A DNA stretch of 64,000 nucleotides from Staphylococcus marylandisciuri (GTDB taxonomy: Bacteria; Bacillota; Bacilli; Staphylococcales; Staphylococcaceae): assembly GCF_025519785.1 (NCBI RefSeq), contig NZ_JAOPKZ010000015.1:23343-87342 (forward strand), written 5' to 3'. Position 1 is the stretch's first letter; each line of letters begins with the position of its first letter. Shown here piece by piece: positions 19,605-30,392 of this stretch. Made by a program: the position numbers and the translations under genes. The notes under the pieces are model-generated. The model was not told where the DNA came from. It searched no databases and worked only from the letters and a program-made list of their open reading frames with translations.

Positions 19605-19669
19605 GATCTCAATGTTGTGCTTATAGACTGTAAAAACGTTATAATAATTAAGAAAATGGAGGGATAAAG

Positions 19670-21058
19670 TTGAAACCGTGGTTAGCTCAACAAGCACACC
19701 TACAACCTGATAAAGTTTTTATAGATAATGGAAGTGAAAGATTAAGTTTTTCGAGCTGCTATAGTAAAGCTAAGAAACTCGCATATGTGTTAAAAGAATA
19801 TGACTTGCGTAGGGTAGGGCTTTACATCGATAATTCCATTGAGTCTGTCATTTTAATCAATGCGGCGTGGCTAGCTGGTATAGAAATTGCTATGATCAAT
19901 ACGCGTTTAACTAAAGATGAAATTTTGAATCAGATGAAGTCAGTGGAAATACAAACGATATTGAAGACCAAACCACTACAATTAAACAATATACGTTTAT
20001 TAGATTATAACGATATAACTAAGCAAACATCTAAAAAAATGTATGAAACGACGAGCGACCCTGAACAGATAGCTTCCATCATGTTTACTTCTGGTACCAC
20101 TGGCCCGCAAAAAGCCGTTCCCCAGACGTTTGAGAATCATTACGCTAGTGCTTTAGGCTGTGAAGAAAGCTTAGGATTTGATCGACATACCGTGTGGTTA
20201 TCTGTATTACCTATTTATCACATTTCAGGATTGAGCGTCATTATACGTGCGTTGATCAAAGGGTTTACAGTTAGATTGGAAAGAAAGTTTCAGACCCAAC
20301 GTATGTTGAATATTATACAGAGTGAGGGCCCTACTCATATTTCACTTGTACCACAGACATTACAATGGTTAATGGATGCAGGTCTCAACCAACCTTATTC
20401 AATTGAAAAGATCTTACTAGGTGGCGCAAAGTTATCACGACAACTTATTGAGCAGGCTTTGGATAGACAATTACCTATTTATAATTCCTTCGGTATGACA
20501 GAGACGTGTTCTCAATTTCTAACAGCTTCGCCTTCAATGCTAAAATGTCGACCTGATACAGTGGGGCAACCAAGTGAAAATGTACAAGTTACAATAAAGA
20601 GACCTAATAAGGACGGGCATGGAGAATTGTTGATAAAGGGTAAGAATGTCATGGATGGTTATCTCTATCCAAGTCATTTAAGCGATACTTTTGAAGATGG
20701 CTATTTTAAGACTGGAGATATAGCTGAAATTGACAACAAAGGTTACATAATGGTGTATGATCGTCGTAAAGATTTAATAATTAGTGGTGGCGAAAATATT
20801 TATCCCTATCAAATCGAAAGCGTCGCTCGTGCATATTCGAATGTAATAGATGCCATGTGTATCGGAGTTGAGGATGAGGTCTGGGGTCAAGTGCCCAAAC
20901 TATTCGTCATAGTTCAAAAAGGTTATAACGAATTACAATTTAGAGAATATTTAACTGTACACCTTGCTAAATATAAAGTTCCTAAGAAGATCCAAGTTGT
21001 AGAAGAACTCCCTTATACATCCACTGGTAAATTACAACGTAGTTATTTTAAAGGATAA
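19670..21058 (+). CDS. menE: o-Succinylbenzoate-CoA ligase
   Basis: 462 residues from TTG with GGAGGG upstream. Acyl-adenylate enzyme: P-loop [16 protein letters not shown] (~residue 144), motif [11 protein letters not shown] (~284), and C-terminal hinge with [17 protein letters not shown] (~363). The catalytic lysine lies near the C-terminus in [10 protein letters not shown]. It activates o-succinylbenzoate in menaquinone synthesis. menC follows after 20 bases. Confidence 0.95.
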   Translation: MKPWLAQQAHLQPDKVFIDNGSERLSFSSCYSKAKKLAYVLKEYDLRRVGLYIDNSIESVILINAAWLAGIEIAMINTRLTKDEILNQMKSVEIQTILKTKPLQLNNIRLLDYNDITKQTSKKMYETTSDPEQIASIMFTSGTTGPQKAVPQTFENHYASALGCEESLGFDRHTVWLSVLPIYHISGLSVIIRALIKGFTVRLERKFQTQRMLNIIQSEGPTHISLVPQTLQWLMDAGLNQPYSIEKILLGGAKLSRQLIEQALDRQLPIYNSFGMTETCSQFLTASPSMLKCRPDTVGQPSENVQVTIKRPNKDGHGELLIKGKNVMDGYLYPSHLSDTFEDGYFKTGDIAEIDNKGYIMVYDRRKDLIISGGENIYPYQIESVARAYSNVIDAMCIGVEDEVWGQVPKLFVIVQKGYNELQFREYLTVHLAKYKVPKKIQVVEELPYTSTGKLQRSYFKG

Positions 21059-21078
21059 ATGAGTAGAGGGGGGAAGTT

Positions 21079-22083
21079 ATGCGGCTAGTATCACTCAATT
21101 TTTACTTAGTGGACGAACCATTTAAACAAGCCATTGTTACGCCTAAAATACGCTTAGATAGAAGGAAAGCGTTAATTATAGAACTTATCACTGAAGATGG
21201 AAAGAATGTGTATGGAGAGTGTAATGCTTTCGAAACGAACTGGTATGCGGATACCGTAATTAGTGATGTTAAAGAGGCTATCGAGAAGTGGTTTATTAAA
21301 ATTAAAAATAAAAAGTTATGTACATACCAGGAAGCCTTACATTATGCGGATATGTTAAAGGATCAACAGGACGCAAGACATACAGTTGTGATGGCGCTTT
21401 ATCAATTATTTCATAAATTACCGACGTTTAGGGTGGAATACGGTGCGACAGTGAATGGGATGACTAATCAGTCACTACAGTACATTAAAGATAACCGTCC
21501 AAAGCGCGTTAAAGTCAAGTGGTCTTCAACAATTCAAGAGGACATACACGGGCTGCAATCACTTGATTATCAACCTCTGATAGCTTTAGATGCCAATGAA
21601 TCGCTAACTAAGCCCGATATAGCAGAATTGGAGAAGATAGCAGAGAGTGATATATTGTATATCGAAGAGCCTTTCAAGAAGATGGATAAAGCGTTAATAC
21701 AAACTGTGAGTCATCTCGTGCCGGTAGCTATTGATGAAAAAGCCACTAGTATTCAGGCGATAGAGCATCTTGTCAGTCACTATGATATTAAAGTGGTTGT
21801 TATTAAACCCTTCAGATTAGGGGGAATGGATAAGGCTATGGAAGTTATCCAGTACCTAGGGGGTAAAGGCATACAAACTGTTGTCGGTGGCATGTATGAG
21901 TATGGTTTAAGTAAGTACTTTACTGCCTTATTATCAAGTTATGCTCCTCTACCAGGTGACATCACGCCTGAAGGTTATTATTTTGAAAGAGATATCGTTC
22001 GGCATGGAGGTAAACTTGAGGATGGTTATATTAAATTTGAACCACCTCAGATGTTATCTCGTCAGCTTAAAAGCTATGAATGA
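21079..22083 (+). CDS. menC: o-Succinylbenzoate synthase
   Basis: 334 residues, enolase superfamily. Catalytic lysine region KRVKVKWSS (~155), metal ligands in [18 protein letters not shown] and VAIDEKA, and second lysine [11 protein letters not shown]. It dehydrates SHCHC to o-succinylbenzoate, the substrate of the preceding MenE. Its last 10 bases overlap the 3' end of the convergent yidD. Confidence 0.94.
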   Translation: MRLVSLNFYLVDEPFKQAIVTPKIRLDRRKALIIELITEDGKNVYGECNAFETNWYADTVISDVKEAIEKWFIKIKNKKLCTYQEALHYADMLKDQQDARHTVVMALYQLFHKLPTFRVEYGATVNGMTNQSLQYIKDNRPKRVKVKWSSTIQEDIHGLQSLDYQPLIALDANESLTKPDIAELEKIAESDILYIEEPFKKMDKALIQTVSHLVPVAIDEKATSIQAIEHLVSHYDIKVVVIKPFRLGGMDKAMEVIQYLGGKGIQTVVGGMYEYGLSKYFTALLSSYAPLPGDITPEGYYFERDIVRHGGKLEDGYIKFEPPQMLSRQLKSYE

Positions 22084-22319
22084 TGTTTCTTGTTCTTATG
22101 TTCTTTCTTGATTGGTACTGGGTCAAAGCCGCTCTTGTGAAATGGATGACATTTAGATATGCGCTTAATACCCATCCAAGTTCCCTTTAAAGGGCCGTAA
22201 ACTTCGATGGCTTCGCGAGTATACTCTGAACAAGTTGGGTAGAAACGACATGTTCTAGGTGTCATAGGCGAAATATATTGTTGATAGAATTTAATTAAAG
22301 ATAAAAACAGTTTTTTCAT
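22074..22319 (-). CDS. yidD: Membrane protein insertion efficiency factor YidD
   Basis: 81 residues from ATG at 22319. It has the family core [24 protein letters not shown] with two conserved cysteines, then [24 protein letters not shown] small inner-leaflet protein thought to help YidC/Sec insertion. The C-terminal [10 protein letters not shown] tail is basic. It is convergent with and overlaps menC. Confidence 0.94.
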   Translation of the reverse strand: MKKLFLSLIKFYQQYISPMTPRTCRFYPTCSEYTREAIEVYGPLKGTWMGIKRISKCHPFHKSGFDPVPIKKEHKNKKHHS

Positions 22320-22341
22320 AATTAATCCTCGCTTCATCGTT

Positions 22342-22851
22342 ATGGATTATAGGGATTATAACATATTTTACATGGGTGGTGATGGGTTGAGATTTATAGA
22401 CGGCGAGAATGATGATGTATTTTTAGAGTATAAAAATGATGATGATCCGAATGGTGAACACGTACTAATTATCCCTGAATATCAGAATCAATTACTCTTT
22501 ACGAAACATAAGATACGAGGCATCGAATTTCCAGGAGGGAAAAAGGAACAAGATGAATCCGCGTTAAAAGCAATGCAGCGGGAATTATATGAGGAGACAG
22601 GAGCAGAAGTGTTAGAACATCATTACATCGCTCAATATTTCGTCAAGAGAAAACACGGTCAATCTTTTAGCAAAGATGTATTTTTTGTTAAAGTGAAATC
22701 TCTAAAGTCGCGAACAGATTATTATGAAACCGCTGGACCTATTTTATTTAAAGAAGTGAGTGAGATAAGTGAAGGCGAGAAGAGCTATTTGTTAAATGAT
22801 CCAGCTATACTTCATTGTTTAGAAAGAGTGAGGAAACTTGGACTTTATTAA
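22342..22851 (+). CDS. Nudix hydrolase, YtkD-like
   Basis: 169 residues. The complete Nudix box fits GX5EX7[29 protein letters not shown] (residues ~67-86) followed by ETGA. YtkD-type enzymes dephosphorylate (8-oxo)NTPs. The exact start is uncertain: the ATG at 22342 has no clear ribosome site, and a TTG near 22388 following GGTGGTGAT is an alternative. The 3' end overlaps the next gene by 14 bases. Confidence 0.85.
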   Translation: MDYRDYNIFYMGGDGLRFIDGENDDVFLEYKNDDDPNGEHVLIIPEYQNQLLFTKHKIRGIEFPGGKKEQDESALKAMQRELYEETGAEVLEHHYIAQYFVKRKHGQSFSKDVFFVKVKSLKSRTDYYETAGPILFKEVSEISEGEKSYLLNDPAILHCLERVRKLGLY

Positions 22852-23611
22852 ACGTAAACGCATGCCTGCAGAGCTTAATAACCATATTTCAGAAGAAGTA
22901 ACTTACCTCGTTCAAAACCTAGCTATCAAAGGTTTATTGCTCACACCTCTTAGAAAAATTCAGCGTATCGTCGTTTATCTTAGAGGTGGCAAAGGACAAG
23001 TGGGTCGCGTACGCACTGCTCGTCTGCTTCAATTTAGTAATCAAACTACACTGATCTTTGCGCCATACTATCGCGGTAATAATGGCAGTGAGGGTAAAGA
23101 TGAATTTTGTGGTAATGATCTTAATGATGTCATCGTTCCTATTAAAATGTTAGCTCAACACTACCCGAATGTGCCTATACATATCGTTGGATTTTCAAGA
23201 GGGGGGATTCAGGGGTTACTTACGTTTCAAGAGGTTCCAATTACTAGTTTTATTATATGGGGCGGAGTGACTGATCTCTTGCTTATGTACGAAGAAAGAC
23301 AAGATTTACGAGGAATGATGCGCAGGATGATAGGTCATCCAACTAAAAATTTGTCTGTATATCACGAACGTAATGGACTGTCATCATTATCTAGACATAG
23401 CCCTCCTATACTCATAGTTCATGGTGGGAAGGATAAGCAAGTAAATATTCAGCAAGCTTATAAACTGGAACATCGACTTGATGAAATAGGGGCAACGTAT
23501 CAAACGTATTATCAGCCAACTGAGGGGCATGTGCCTCGCCCTCCTGGTTTAACTTCTGCATTGCAGAAAGTACATCAATGGATGGACGATATAGAACGCA
23601 ACAACATCTAG
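22838..23611 (+). CDS. Alpha/beta-hydrolase, prolyl-oligopeptidase-like
   Basis: 257 residues from TTG within the end of the Nudix gene. It has an intact catalytic triad: nucleophile elbow VGFSRGG (~134), acid in VHGGKDKQVN (~200) and histidine PTEGHVP (~232). This is the S9/acyl-peptidase-type hydrolase fold with no lid or propeller. Substrate unknown. Overlap with the Nudix gene indicates co-translation. It is the only one of the three small hydrolases in the window with an intact nucleophile. Confidence 0.8.
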   Translation: MDFIKRKRMPAELNNHISEEVTYLVQNLAIKGLLLTPLRKIQRIVVYLRGGKGQVGRVRTARLLQFSNQTTLIFAPYYRGNNGSEGKDEFCGNDLNDVIVPIKMLAQHYPNVPIHIVGFSRGGIQGLLTFQEVPITSFIIWGGVTDLLLMYEERQDLRGMMRRMIGHPTKNLSVYHERNGLSSLSRHSPPILIVHGGKDKQVNIQQAYKLEHRLDEIGATYQTYYQPTEGHVPRPPGLTSALQKVHQWMDDIERNNI

Positions 23612-23937
23612 CGTAGATGTTTAACTTAGGAAATATAGAAGCTTTTGTTTAAATAAATCGATAAAGTAACAAAGCACAATGCTAAATGTGAGATGCTTTC
23701 TTTTCAATCTAAGTAGGATCTGATCCAATTATATTAGCTAAGGATTATAATATATTATAGTAACTTGCTAATAGCAGTTGATAAGGTAATAATACATTAA
23801 GCGACATTAATATTTCGTTGTTTAGTACATTGATTATAAAGACTGAGGAATAGAAGTAAATTTATTTATAGTCGACCTATAAAAAGGCCCTTTCTTGATG
23901 CAGTATTAAAGATAGAAATAAGACTTTAATAAGCAAT

Positions 23938-23988
23938 GGGAGCGGGACAGAAATTTTTTTATTCAAATAAGATTTCTGTCCCGCTCCC
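23938..23988. terminator. Minimal module-A hairpin
   Basis: GGGAGCGGGACAGAAAT pairs with ATTTCTGTCCCGCTCCC. It lies between the convergent hydrolase gene and the DUF3139-like gene and can act as terminator for both. The 300 bases before it (23612-23937) hold no recognisable gene. Confidence 0.7.
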
Positions 23989-24029
23989 ATTTTAGCGATA
24001 GAGCACATTTATGAACGAGACTTTTAAAT

Positions 24030-24428
24030 TTATTTTATATCATATTTTTCTTCAAAGTGAGGTCGCCTTATATAATCTTTATGCTTTTTTTTACTGTCAA
24101 AATATTTATCATATTTCTCTTTCAAAATGGCTTCTCCTGTTAATTTATTATCATCATCAAAAGAATACGTATACGTGTTGTAAGGCTCATCTTTAAAAGT
24201 GACTTCGACATCATTTTCTCCAGTGTTCAACACGAAAGAGGGTTTCTCCGTTTTAATTTTGTCCTCCCATCCTCTTTTCTTAAGTTCGCGATGAACTTTT
24301 GCTTTAGTTTTAGCTTCTTCTTGCTTTTGATAACCTAAATACAAGTGTTTACCCATAATAAACGCTACTATTAATATAATAATTAAAGAAATAATGATAA
24401 TACCTATAATTTTAAATTTTTTATTCAT
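24030..24428 (-). CDS. DUF3139-like membrane-anchored protein, copy 1
   Basis: 132 residues. N-terminal transmembrane helix (IIGIIIISLIIILIVAFIMG), then a soluble extracytoplasmic domain with GENDVEVTFKDEPYNTYTYSFDDDNK. This matches the DUF3139 pattern of small Staphylococcus/Bacillus proteins of unknown role. About 65-70% identical by eye to the next gene upstream (24711-25109). Confidence 0.7.
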   Translation of the reverse strand: MNKKFKIIGIIIISLIIILIVAFIMGKHLYLGYQKQEEAKTKAKVHRELKKRGWEDKIKTEKPSFVLNTGENDVEVTFKDEPYNTYTYSFDDDNKLTGEAILKEKYDKYFDSKKKHKDYIRRPHFEEKYDIK

Positions 24429-24498
24429 ATTAACCTCCTAACCTAAACTTTTACTTGCATTAATTTTTATAAAAATAAATAATTTTATACATTTATAA

Positions 24499-24526
24499 GA
24501 TATATTTGTAAGAAGAATAAAGTCAA
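24499..24526 (-). promoter_or_regulatory. Promoter of DUF3139-like copy 1
   Basis: On the minus strand -35 TTGACT and -10 TATATC with a 16-base spacer, about 70 bases before the ATG. The same arrangement precedes copy 2. Confidence 0.5.
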
Positions 24527-24577
24527 GCTCTATTAGGCAGCATAAGTTAAAGTTATTACTTTAGGGAAGGTGTTAAT

Positions 24578-24623
24578 CGATTTCCCAGAGCACAGGCATT
24601 ATATGTCTCAACCTCAAGTCTTT
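24578..24623 (+). repeat. Right-end fragment of module B
   Basis: ATCGATTTCCCAGAGCACAG and ATGTCTCAACCTC match the right end of module B elsewhere. The left half is missing. Confidence 0.5.
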
Positions 24624-24710
24624 AAATAAGCAATACAGTAGAATTCAAATCAGAAGTGAACCCCACTGTATTTGTTCGATCCAGCACATTTTTATATCAG
24701 ACTTAAGCAC

Positions 24711-25109
24711 TTACTTTAAATCATATGTTTCTTTAAAATGAATCCTTTTTAAATATTCTTTATACTTTTTCTTACTTTCAAAGTCTTTATCATATTTATC
24801 TTTCAACACAGCATCTCCACGAACTTTATTGTCTTCATCCACAGAATACGTATATGTATTATATGGTTCATCTTTAAAAGTGACTTGTAAATCATTATCA
24901 CCGGTGTTTAAAGTAAAGATATTTTCTTCATCTTTAATTTTATCCTCCCAACCCTTTTGTTTAAATACATGGTGAACTTTATGTCTTAGTTTCGCTTCTT
25001 CATGTTTTTGATAGTCTAAATACATATGCTTACAAATAATAAACGCTACTATTAATATAATAATTAAAGTAATAATGACAATACCTATAATTTTAAACTT
25101 TTTATTCAT
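24711..25109 (-). CDS. DUF3139-like membrane-anchored protein, copy 2
   Basis: 132 residues from ATG at 25109 (GGAGGTC upstream). Same architecture as copy 1: MNKKFKIIGIVIITLIIILIVAFIICKHMYLDYQKHEEAK, then FTLNTGDNDLQVTFKDEPYNTYTYSVDEDNK. The helix contains a cysteine not present in copy 1. Similarity continues into the 5' flanking DNA, so the duplication took the promoter too. Confidence 0.7.
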   Translation of the reverse strand: MNKKFKIIGIVIITLIIILIVAFIICKHMYLDYQKHEEAKLRHKVHHVFKQKGWEDKIKDEENIFTLNTGDNDLQVTFKDEPYNTYTYSVDEDNKVRGDAVLKDKYDKDFESKKKYKEYLKRIHFKETYDLK

Positions 25110-25168
25110 ATAGACCTCCACTTCTAAGTTTTAATAAGTTTAAAATTAAATAATTTATATACTTTTAA

Positions 25169-25196
25169 GATATATTTCGAGATGTAATAAAGTCAA
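25169..25196 (-). promoter_or_regulatory. Promoter of DUF3139-like copy 2
   Basis: -35 TTGACT, 16-base spacer, -10 TATATC on the minus strand, conserved with copy 1. Confidence 0.5.
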
Positions 25197-25252
25197 GTTC
25201 TAGGAGATTACATTTACTTATATCGCAAGTAACTTCTTTAAGCACACGCTAC

Positions 25253-25578
25253 GAGGCTGGGACATAAAGGTCTTTGACTAGAGAGATAGAGGCTGGGACG
25301 TAATGTAATGTTTCAAGATCTTTCAGCTTCTTGGCAGTAGATGACTGATTTGAAAATGCGCTTGTATCAAGCTTTTTCAATTCTAGTCATCCTTGCCGGG
25401 GCGGGACGACGAAATCTTTTTATTCAAATTAGATTTCTGTCCCGCTCCCTTCAACATCTCGGCAGTAGATGACTGATTTGAAAATGCGCTTGTATCAAGC
25501 TTTTTTCAATTCTAGTCATCCTTGCCGGGGCGGGACTACGAAATCTTTTTATTCAAATTAGATTTCTGTCCCGCTCTC
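25253..25578 (-). repeat. Two tandem module-A copies, reverse orientation
   Basis: A full module A (25253-25450) is followed directly by a second copy lacking the GAGGCTGGGA hairpin (25451-25578). The junction CTCCC/TTCAACATCTCGGC joins the left end of one copy to the interior of the next. Confidence 0.85.
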
Positions 25579-25683
25579 ATTAGAAAAATAACTTTACAAC
25601 AAAACTATTTGGATTTAAGTTATTTGTTTTTTTAAAATGAAATGACGATCTCTTTGTAGAAATAGCCATTCTTTTTCCAAACA

Positions 25684-25719
25684 AAAACGGTCAGTGATTT
25701 TCATCACCAACCGTTTTAA
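25684..25719 (-). terminator. Terminator of pckA
   Basis: AAAACGGT...ACCGTTTT with inner GTGAT/ATCAC; on the minus strand TTTTTGTTT follows. It is the sister of the hairpin at 4687-4722. Confidence 0.7.
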
Positions 25720-25799
25720 ATAGAGAGGTCTATATAGCTCTTGTGTTACGAGCAATTATCGTTAATTCACAGTTATTGTCAGTTTAATGTATAGCTCAA

Positions 25800-27395
25800 T
25801 TATTGTTTATTAAAGCCACCTGTTTGAGATAGTTCTTGTGCTTCTTCACCAAACTTAGCAAAGTTATTGTCAAATCTTTCTATTAAATCTTTAGCTTGTG
25901 CTTTATATTCTTCAGGTCTGCTCCACGCATTGATAGGATTAAGAATAGTTTTTGGAACGCCGTCAATATTAGTTGGGATACTTAAACCAAACATTTCATC
26001 TTGAGTGAACTCAGCACTTTTCAGCTCGCCAGTAATAGCTTTGTCTACCATCTGACGTGTGTAGTTTAAGTTTATACGACGACCTACACCGTATTTACCA
26101 CCAGTCCAACCAGTGTTTACTAAGTATACATCTACCTCATGTTTATCGATGTGATCTCCTAGTATATCCGCATAAACTTTCGCATTTAGCGGCATAAATG
26201 GCGCGCCAAAGCAAGTAGAGAAGGATGGCTCTGGCTCAGTGACGCCGCGTTCAGTACCAGCTAGTTTTGATGTAAATCCACTTAAGAAATGATACATAGC
26301 TTGTTGTTTATTTAATTTAGAAATAGGTGGTAATACTCCAAAGGCATCAGCAGTTAAGAAGATAATAGTGTTTGGGTGAGCCCCTTTAGATGGCGTTACA
26401 ATGTTCTCAATGTGATGAATAGGGTAAGCTGCACGTGTATTTTCTGTGTAGTAATTATCGTCAAAATCAATATCGCCATCATTGTCAACGACAACATTTT
26501 CTAATACTGTACCATATTTAATCGCATCGTAAATTTGTGGTTCTTTTTTACGCGATAGGTTGATAGCTTTAGCGTAACAGCCACCTTCAATATTGAAGAT
26601 ACCGTCTTCGTTCCAACCGTGCTCGTCATCGCCTATGAGTTTACGATCGGGAGCAGCTGATAAGGTTGTCTTACCAGTACCAGATAAACCAAAGAAGAGA
26701 GCAACGTCACCCTTTTTACCTACGTTTGCTGAACAATGCATACTCATAATATTGCCTTTAGGTAAGAGATAGTTCATCACAGAGAAGATACTTTTCTTCA
26801 TTTCGCCTGCATACTCTGTACCACCAATGAGAACGAGCTTATGTTTGAAAGAAACGATAATAAATGTTTCAGAGTTAGTACCATCAACGGCAGGGTCCGC
26901 TTTAAATTTAGGGGCTGAAACAATCGTGAACCCACTGTCAATTTCTTCTGCTTCTTCTTTACTGCTAGGGCGAATAAACATATTTTGAGCGAACAGATTA
27001 TGCCAAGCTAATTCATTAATTACGGTTAAAGGAAGCGTAGTTTTCTTATCGCTACCTGCGTAACCTTTGAATACGTATAATTCATCTTTTTCTTCTAAAT
27101 AATCTAATACCTTATTATATAGGTTAAGGAAAGTTTCCTCATCGATTGGTTGATTCACTTCTCCCCAATCAATATCATCTTTGTACGAAGGCTCAGTCAC
27201 AATAAATTTGTCTTTAGGTGAACGACCTGTGTACTTACCAGTTCGCGCATTGATAGCGCCTAACTCAGTCAGTTCACCTTCATTATTTTGAAGTATTTTA
27301 TAATAAAGTTCTGTTGTTGATAACTGAAAAAGAGAGGTAGATTTTTTTAATAAATTTTTAATTTTATTTGTATAAGTATACGTATCAGTTGCCAT
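25800..27395 (-). CDS. pckA: Phosphoenolpyruvate carboxykinase (ATP)
   Basis: 531 residues, normal length. P-loop [12 protein letters not shown] (~237), metal site GDDEHGW (~258) and substrate loop GRSPKDKF (~53). It converts oxaloacetate and ATP to phosphoenolpyruvate, the entry step of gluconeogenesis. Divergent from metK. A cre-like palindrome lies just upstream of the start, consistent with glucose repression. Confidence 0.97.
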   Translation of the reverse strand: MATDTYTYTNKIKNLLKKSTSLFQLSTTELYYKILQNNEGELTELGAINARTGKYTGRSPKDKFIVTEPSYKDDIDWGEVNQPIDEETFLNLYNKVLDYLEEKDELYVFKGYAGSDKKTTLPLTVINELAWHNLFAQNMFIRPSSKEEAEEIDSGFTIVSAPKFKADPAVDGTNSETFIIVSFKHKLVLIGGTEYAGEMKKSIFSVMNYLLPKGNIMSMHCSANVGKKGDVALFFGLSGTGKTTLSAAPDRKLIGDDEHGWNEDGIFNIEGGCYAKAINLSRKKEPQIYDAIKYGTVLENVVVDNDGDIDFDDNYYTENTRAAYPIHHIENIVTPSKGAHPNTIIFLTADAFGVLPPISKLNKQQAMYHFLSGFTSKLAGTERGVTEPEPSFSTCFGAPFMPLNAKVYADILGDHIDKHEVDVYLVNTGWTGGKYGVGRRINLNYTRQMVDKAITGELKSAEFTQDEMFGLSIPTNIDGVPKTILNPINAWSRPEEYKAQAKDLIERFDNNFAKFGEEAQELSQTGGFNKQ

Positions 27396-27423
27396 ACTTA
27401 ATCCCTCCAGCGGTAAAAATTTA

Positions 27424-27437
27424 TGTAAGCCTTTACA
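27424..27437. promoter_or_regulatory. cre-like site before pckA
   Basis: TGTAAGCCTTTACA is a near-palindrome matching the CcpA operator TGTAAGCGCTTACA at 12 of 14 bases, 29 bases upstream of the pckA start codon. Catabolite repression is known for pckA; use of this site is inferred. Confidence 0.6.
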
Positions 27438-27552
27438 GTTAAAAAGTATAACACATCTCTTTTATTAATCCATACCGATAACTGAAAGATTATGATAAAA
27501 AAGTAAAATTGACAGAATGAGTCAGTTTAGGTAGTATAAATGTTAACGGATT

Positions 27553-27718
27553 CTCTTATCCTGAGTGGTGGAGGGACATGGACCCAATGAAACCCAGCAA
27601 CCTCTTCTTAATAATGAAGAAAGGTGCCAAACCGTTTGCAGACGCTATGTCTGAACGATAAGAGCGAATGGACGTACAGAGCCTTCTCTCTATCTAATAG
27701 TGAAGAGGGCTCTTTTTT
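27553..27718 (+). promoter_or_regulatory. SAM-I (S-box) riboswitch with terminator, metK leader
   Basis: P1 is CTCTTATC (27553-27560) with GATAAGAG (27657-27664). Between them are the S-box landmarks GAGTGGTGGAGGGAC, AATGAAACCCAGCAACC, AAAGGTGCCAA and ACG. The expression platform is AGAGCCTTCTC/GAAGAGGGCTCT plus TTTTTT at 27678-27718. High SAM would favour the terminator, repressing metK. Confidence 0.95.
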
Positions 27719-27770
27719 GTTAAGCTCTGTTGGAAGGGAATATACGTAATATATAATAAAGGAGCACATT

Positions 27771-28970
27771 ATGACTTATAATAAAAGGTTATTCACTTCA
27801 GAATCTGTAACTGAAGGACATCCTGATAAGATAGCGGATCAAATATCAGATGCGATTCTTGATGAAATATTGAAAGATGACCCTCACGCACGGGTCGCAT
27901 GTGAGACGACTGTGACCACTGGGATGGCGTTAATCACAGGAGAGATTTCAACTCGTACATATGTAGACATTCCTAAAGTAGTTCGTGAGACAGTGAAGAA
28001 CATTGGTTACACTCGTGCTAAATATGGTTATGATAGTCAAACTATGGCTGTTATGACGGCAATTGATGAGCAATCACCTGATATCGCTCAAGGTGTTGAT
28101 AAAGCGTTAGAATACCGCAATGATATTTCTGAAGAGGAAATAGAAGCTACTGGCGCTGGGGATCAAGGATTAATGTTTGGCTATGCGACAAATGAAACAG
28201 ATACCTTTATGCCATTACCTATTTTCTTATCTCATCAGCTTGCTAAACGCTTGTCAGATGTCCGTAAAGATAAGATTATAGATTATTTAAGACCAGATGG
28301 AAAAGTACAAGTAACCGTTGAATATGACGAAAATGATGAGCCTCAAAGAATTGATACTATAGTGCTGTCCACACAACATGCTGATAATATAGAGTTAGAT
28401 CAAATTCAAGATGATATTAAAGAGTATGTGATCTATCCTACAGTTCCTGACAAACTAATTGATGATAATACAAAGTTCTATATTAACCCGACTGGTCGTT
28501 TCGTTATAGGGGGGCCTCAAGGTGATGCTGGATTAACAGGTCGTAAGATTATCGTAGATACCTATGGCGGCTACGCCCGTCATGGCGGTGGTTGTTTCAG
28601 TGGTAAAGATCCCACTAAAGTAGATCGTTCTGCTTCTTATGCTGCGCGCTATGTTGCTAAGAATATCGTAGCTGCAGAACTAGCTGATAAATGTGAAGTG
28701 CAACTTGCATATGCTATAGGTGTTGCAGAGCCAGTGTCTATTTCTATTTACACTTTCGGTACAGGCAAAGTCAGCGAAGAGGTGTTAGTAGAAGCGGTCA
28801 GAGAGCACTTTGACTTGCGTCCCGCAGGTATTATTAAAATGTTAGATTTAAAACAACCAATCTATAAACAAACAGCAGCATATGGCCATTTTGGTCGCAC
28901 TGACGTTCTCTTACCTTGGGAAAAATTAGATAAAGTCAATCTCTTGAAGGATTCAATTCAAAAGAGTTAA
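27771..28970 (+). CDS. metK: S-adenosylmethionine synthetase
   Basis: 399 residues. Makes SAM from methionine and ATP. Motifs: [18 protein letters not shown] at the N-terminus, [12 protein letters not shown] (~120) and [17 protein letters not shown] (~273, P-loop-like). Ribosome site AAAGGAG. It is controlled by the SAM riboswitch in its own leader. Confidence 0.98.
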   Translation: MTYNKRLFTSESVTEGHPDKIADQISDAILDEILKDDPHARVACETTVTTGMALITGEISTRTYVDIPKVVRETVKNIGYTRAKYGYDSQTMAVMTAIDEQSPDIAQGVDKALEYRNDISEEEIEATGAGDQGLMFGYATNETDTFMPLPIFLSHQLAKRLSDVRKDKIIDYLRPDGKVQVTVEYDENDEPQRIDTIVLSTQHADNIELDQIQDDIKEYVIYPTVPDKLIDDNTKFYINPTGRFVIGGPQGDAGLTGRKIIVDTYGGYARHGGGCFSGKDPTKVDRSASYAARYVAKNIVAAELADKCEVQLAYAIGVAEPVSISIYTFGTGKVSEEVLVEAVREHFDLRPAGIIKMLDLKQPIYKQTAAYGHFGRTDVLLPWEKLDKVNLLKDSIQKS

Positions 28971-29050
28971 TGATGAAATTGACAGCATTAACCCGATAAT
29001 AATTGAATATTTATTAGAATGAAGTATAAAGAAAAAGGAGCGTTCTATTT

Positions 29051-29959
29051 ATGAGTGCGTTAGTACCAATTGAAGTTGGTTTAATCGTAGCTGTGATTAT
29101 TGCTGTAATATGTTTCATACTGTTCTTGGTAGCGTTAGCAAGTAAGAAAAAAGTTCAAAATAAAATACAATCGCAATATGAAACCCGTGAACAACAACTA
29201 AGTGATAAGCATAAAGATGAATTAGAAAAAGAAAGAATTGAAAATAAAAAGACTGTAACGAAACAGAATGAAGAACATCAAGCTACAGTAAATTCTAAAG
29301 ATAGAGAGATAGATGCTTTGAAATTGTTCTCTAAAAATCACAGTGAATACGTGACTGATATGCGACTCATTGGCATACGAGAGCGTCTCGTTAATGAAAA
29401 GCGTATACGCCCTGAAGATATGCATATCATGGCTAACATCTTCCTACCTCGTAACGAGTTTGATGATGTTAAACGGATTAGTCATCTCGTCTTAACACGT
29501 ACAGGTCTTTATATTATTGACTCGCAATTGCTTAAAGGTCACGTGTTGAGCGGCGTGAGCGCGATGCAATTTAAAGAACAACCACTGCTTGAACAAGTAT
29601 TTGATACTTTAGATATTTCTAAAGATGTGCCCCATACTTTAGTATTTGATAAGAACAAGGACAATAAGTCACTTTCAATCATTGATTATACTGAACATCT
29701 GAAAGATATTGAAAAGTTAGCTAGGGACATTCAAACTAAGCTCAATTTGAAGTTCACTCCAACTACTATTCTCTACTTCAATCCTAAGCGAGCTGGTGAT
29801 GTGACTATATCTAATTACGCGCAAACATCTAATTCTAAAGTATTAGTAGGACCAGAACAATTAAATGAATACTTTAATAAATTTGTCTTCCATGGTCGCA
29901 TCCAATATGATGTTAAAGAATTACAACGAATCATGGAAGAAATTGAAACTTTTAATTAA
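29051..29959 (+). CDS. Membrane-anchored NERD-like domain protein
   Basis: 302 residues. N-terminal helix (VGLIVAVIIAVICFILFLVALAS) followed by a coiled coil (residues 35-95). Then a nuclease-related-type domain with DVKRISHLVLTRTGLYIIDSQLL, the pattern of NERD proteins in which the D/E-x-K nuclease core is often degenerate. Staphylococci carry it beside metK. Role unknown. Ribosome site AAAGGAG. Confidence 0.65.
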   Translation: MSALVPIEVGLIVAVIIAVICFILFLVALASKKKVQNKIQSQYETREQQLSDKHKDELEKERIENKKTVTKQNEEHQATVNSKDREIDALKLFSKNHSEYVTDMRLIGIRERLVNEKRIRPEDMHIMANIFLPRNEFDDVKRISHLVLTRTGLYIIDSQLLKGHVLSGVSAMQFKEQPLLEQVFDTLDISKDVPHTLVFDKNKDNKSLSIIDYTEHLKDIEKLARDIQTKLNLKFTPTTILYFNPKRAGDVTISNYAQTSNSKVLVGPEQLNEYFNKFVFHGRIQYDVKELQRIMEEIETFN

Positions 29960-30000
29960 GTTGCTATTAAATTGAAATATGACGACTCGTGGTGAGACAT

Positions 30001-30192
30001 GGGAGCGGGACAGAAATCTAATTTGAACAAAAAGATTTCGTAGTCCCGCCCCGGCAAGGATGACTAGAATTGAAAAAAGCTTGATACAAGCGCGTTTCAA
30101 ATCAGTCATCTACTGCCAAGATGCTGAAAGAGGCTGGGACTTATGTCCCAGCCTCTTTCTCTCTAGTCAAAGACCATTATGTCCCAGCCTCA
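30001..30192 (+). repeat. Dispersed repeat module A, full length, forward
   Basis: Complete three-hairpin unit including GAGGCTGGGA/TCCCAGCCTC and the CTCTCTAGTCAAAGACC tail. Confidence 0.88.
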
Positions 30193-30392
30193 ATATAACT
30201 AGATATTTTAGTAAAGCGGTTGGTAGTAATATTGGTTGATGCACTTGCCACTTCTTATATTTTTATAAGAAGTCAATGTTAAACTACTATAAACAAGATC
30301 GTTTTAGATGGCTTGATGAACCCTAAGAATTGTACTTTTATGCATTGTCTGTACAATTAAAAATAAATGAATTATCACAAGGAGGGGAAAGA

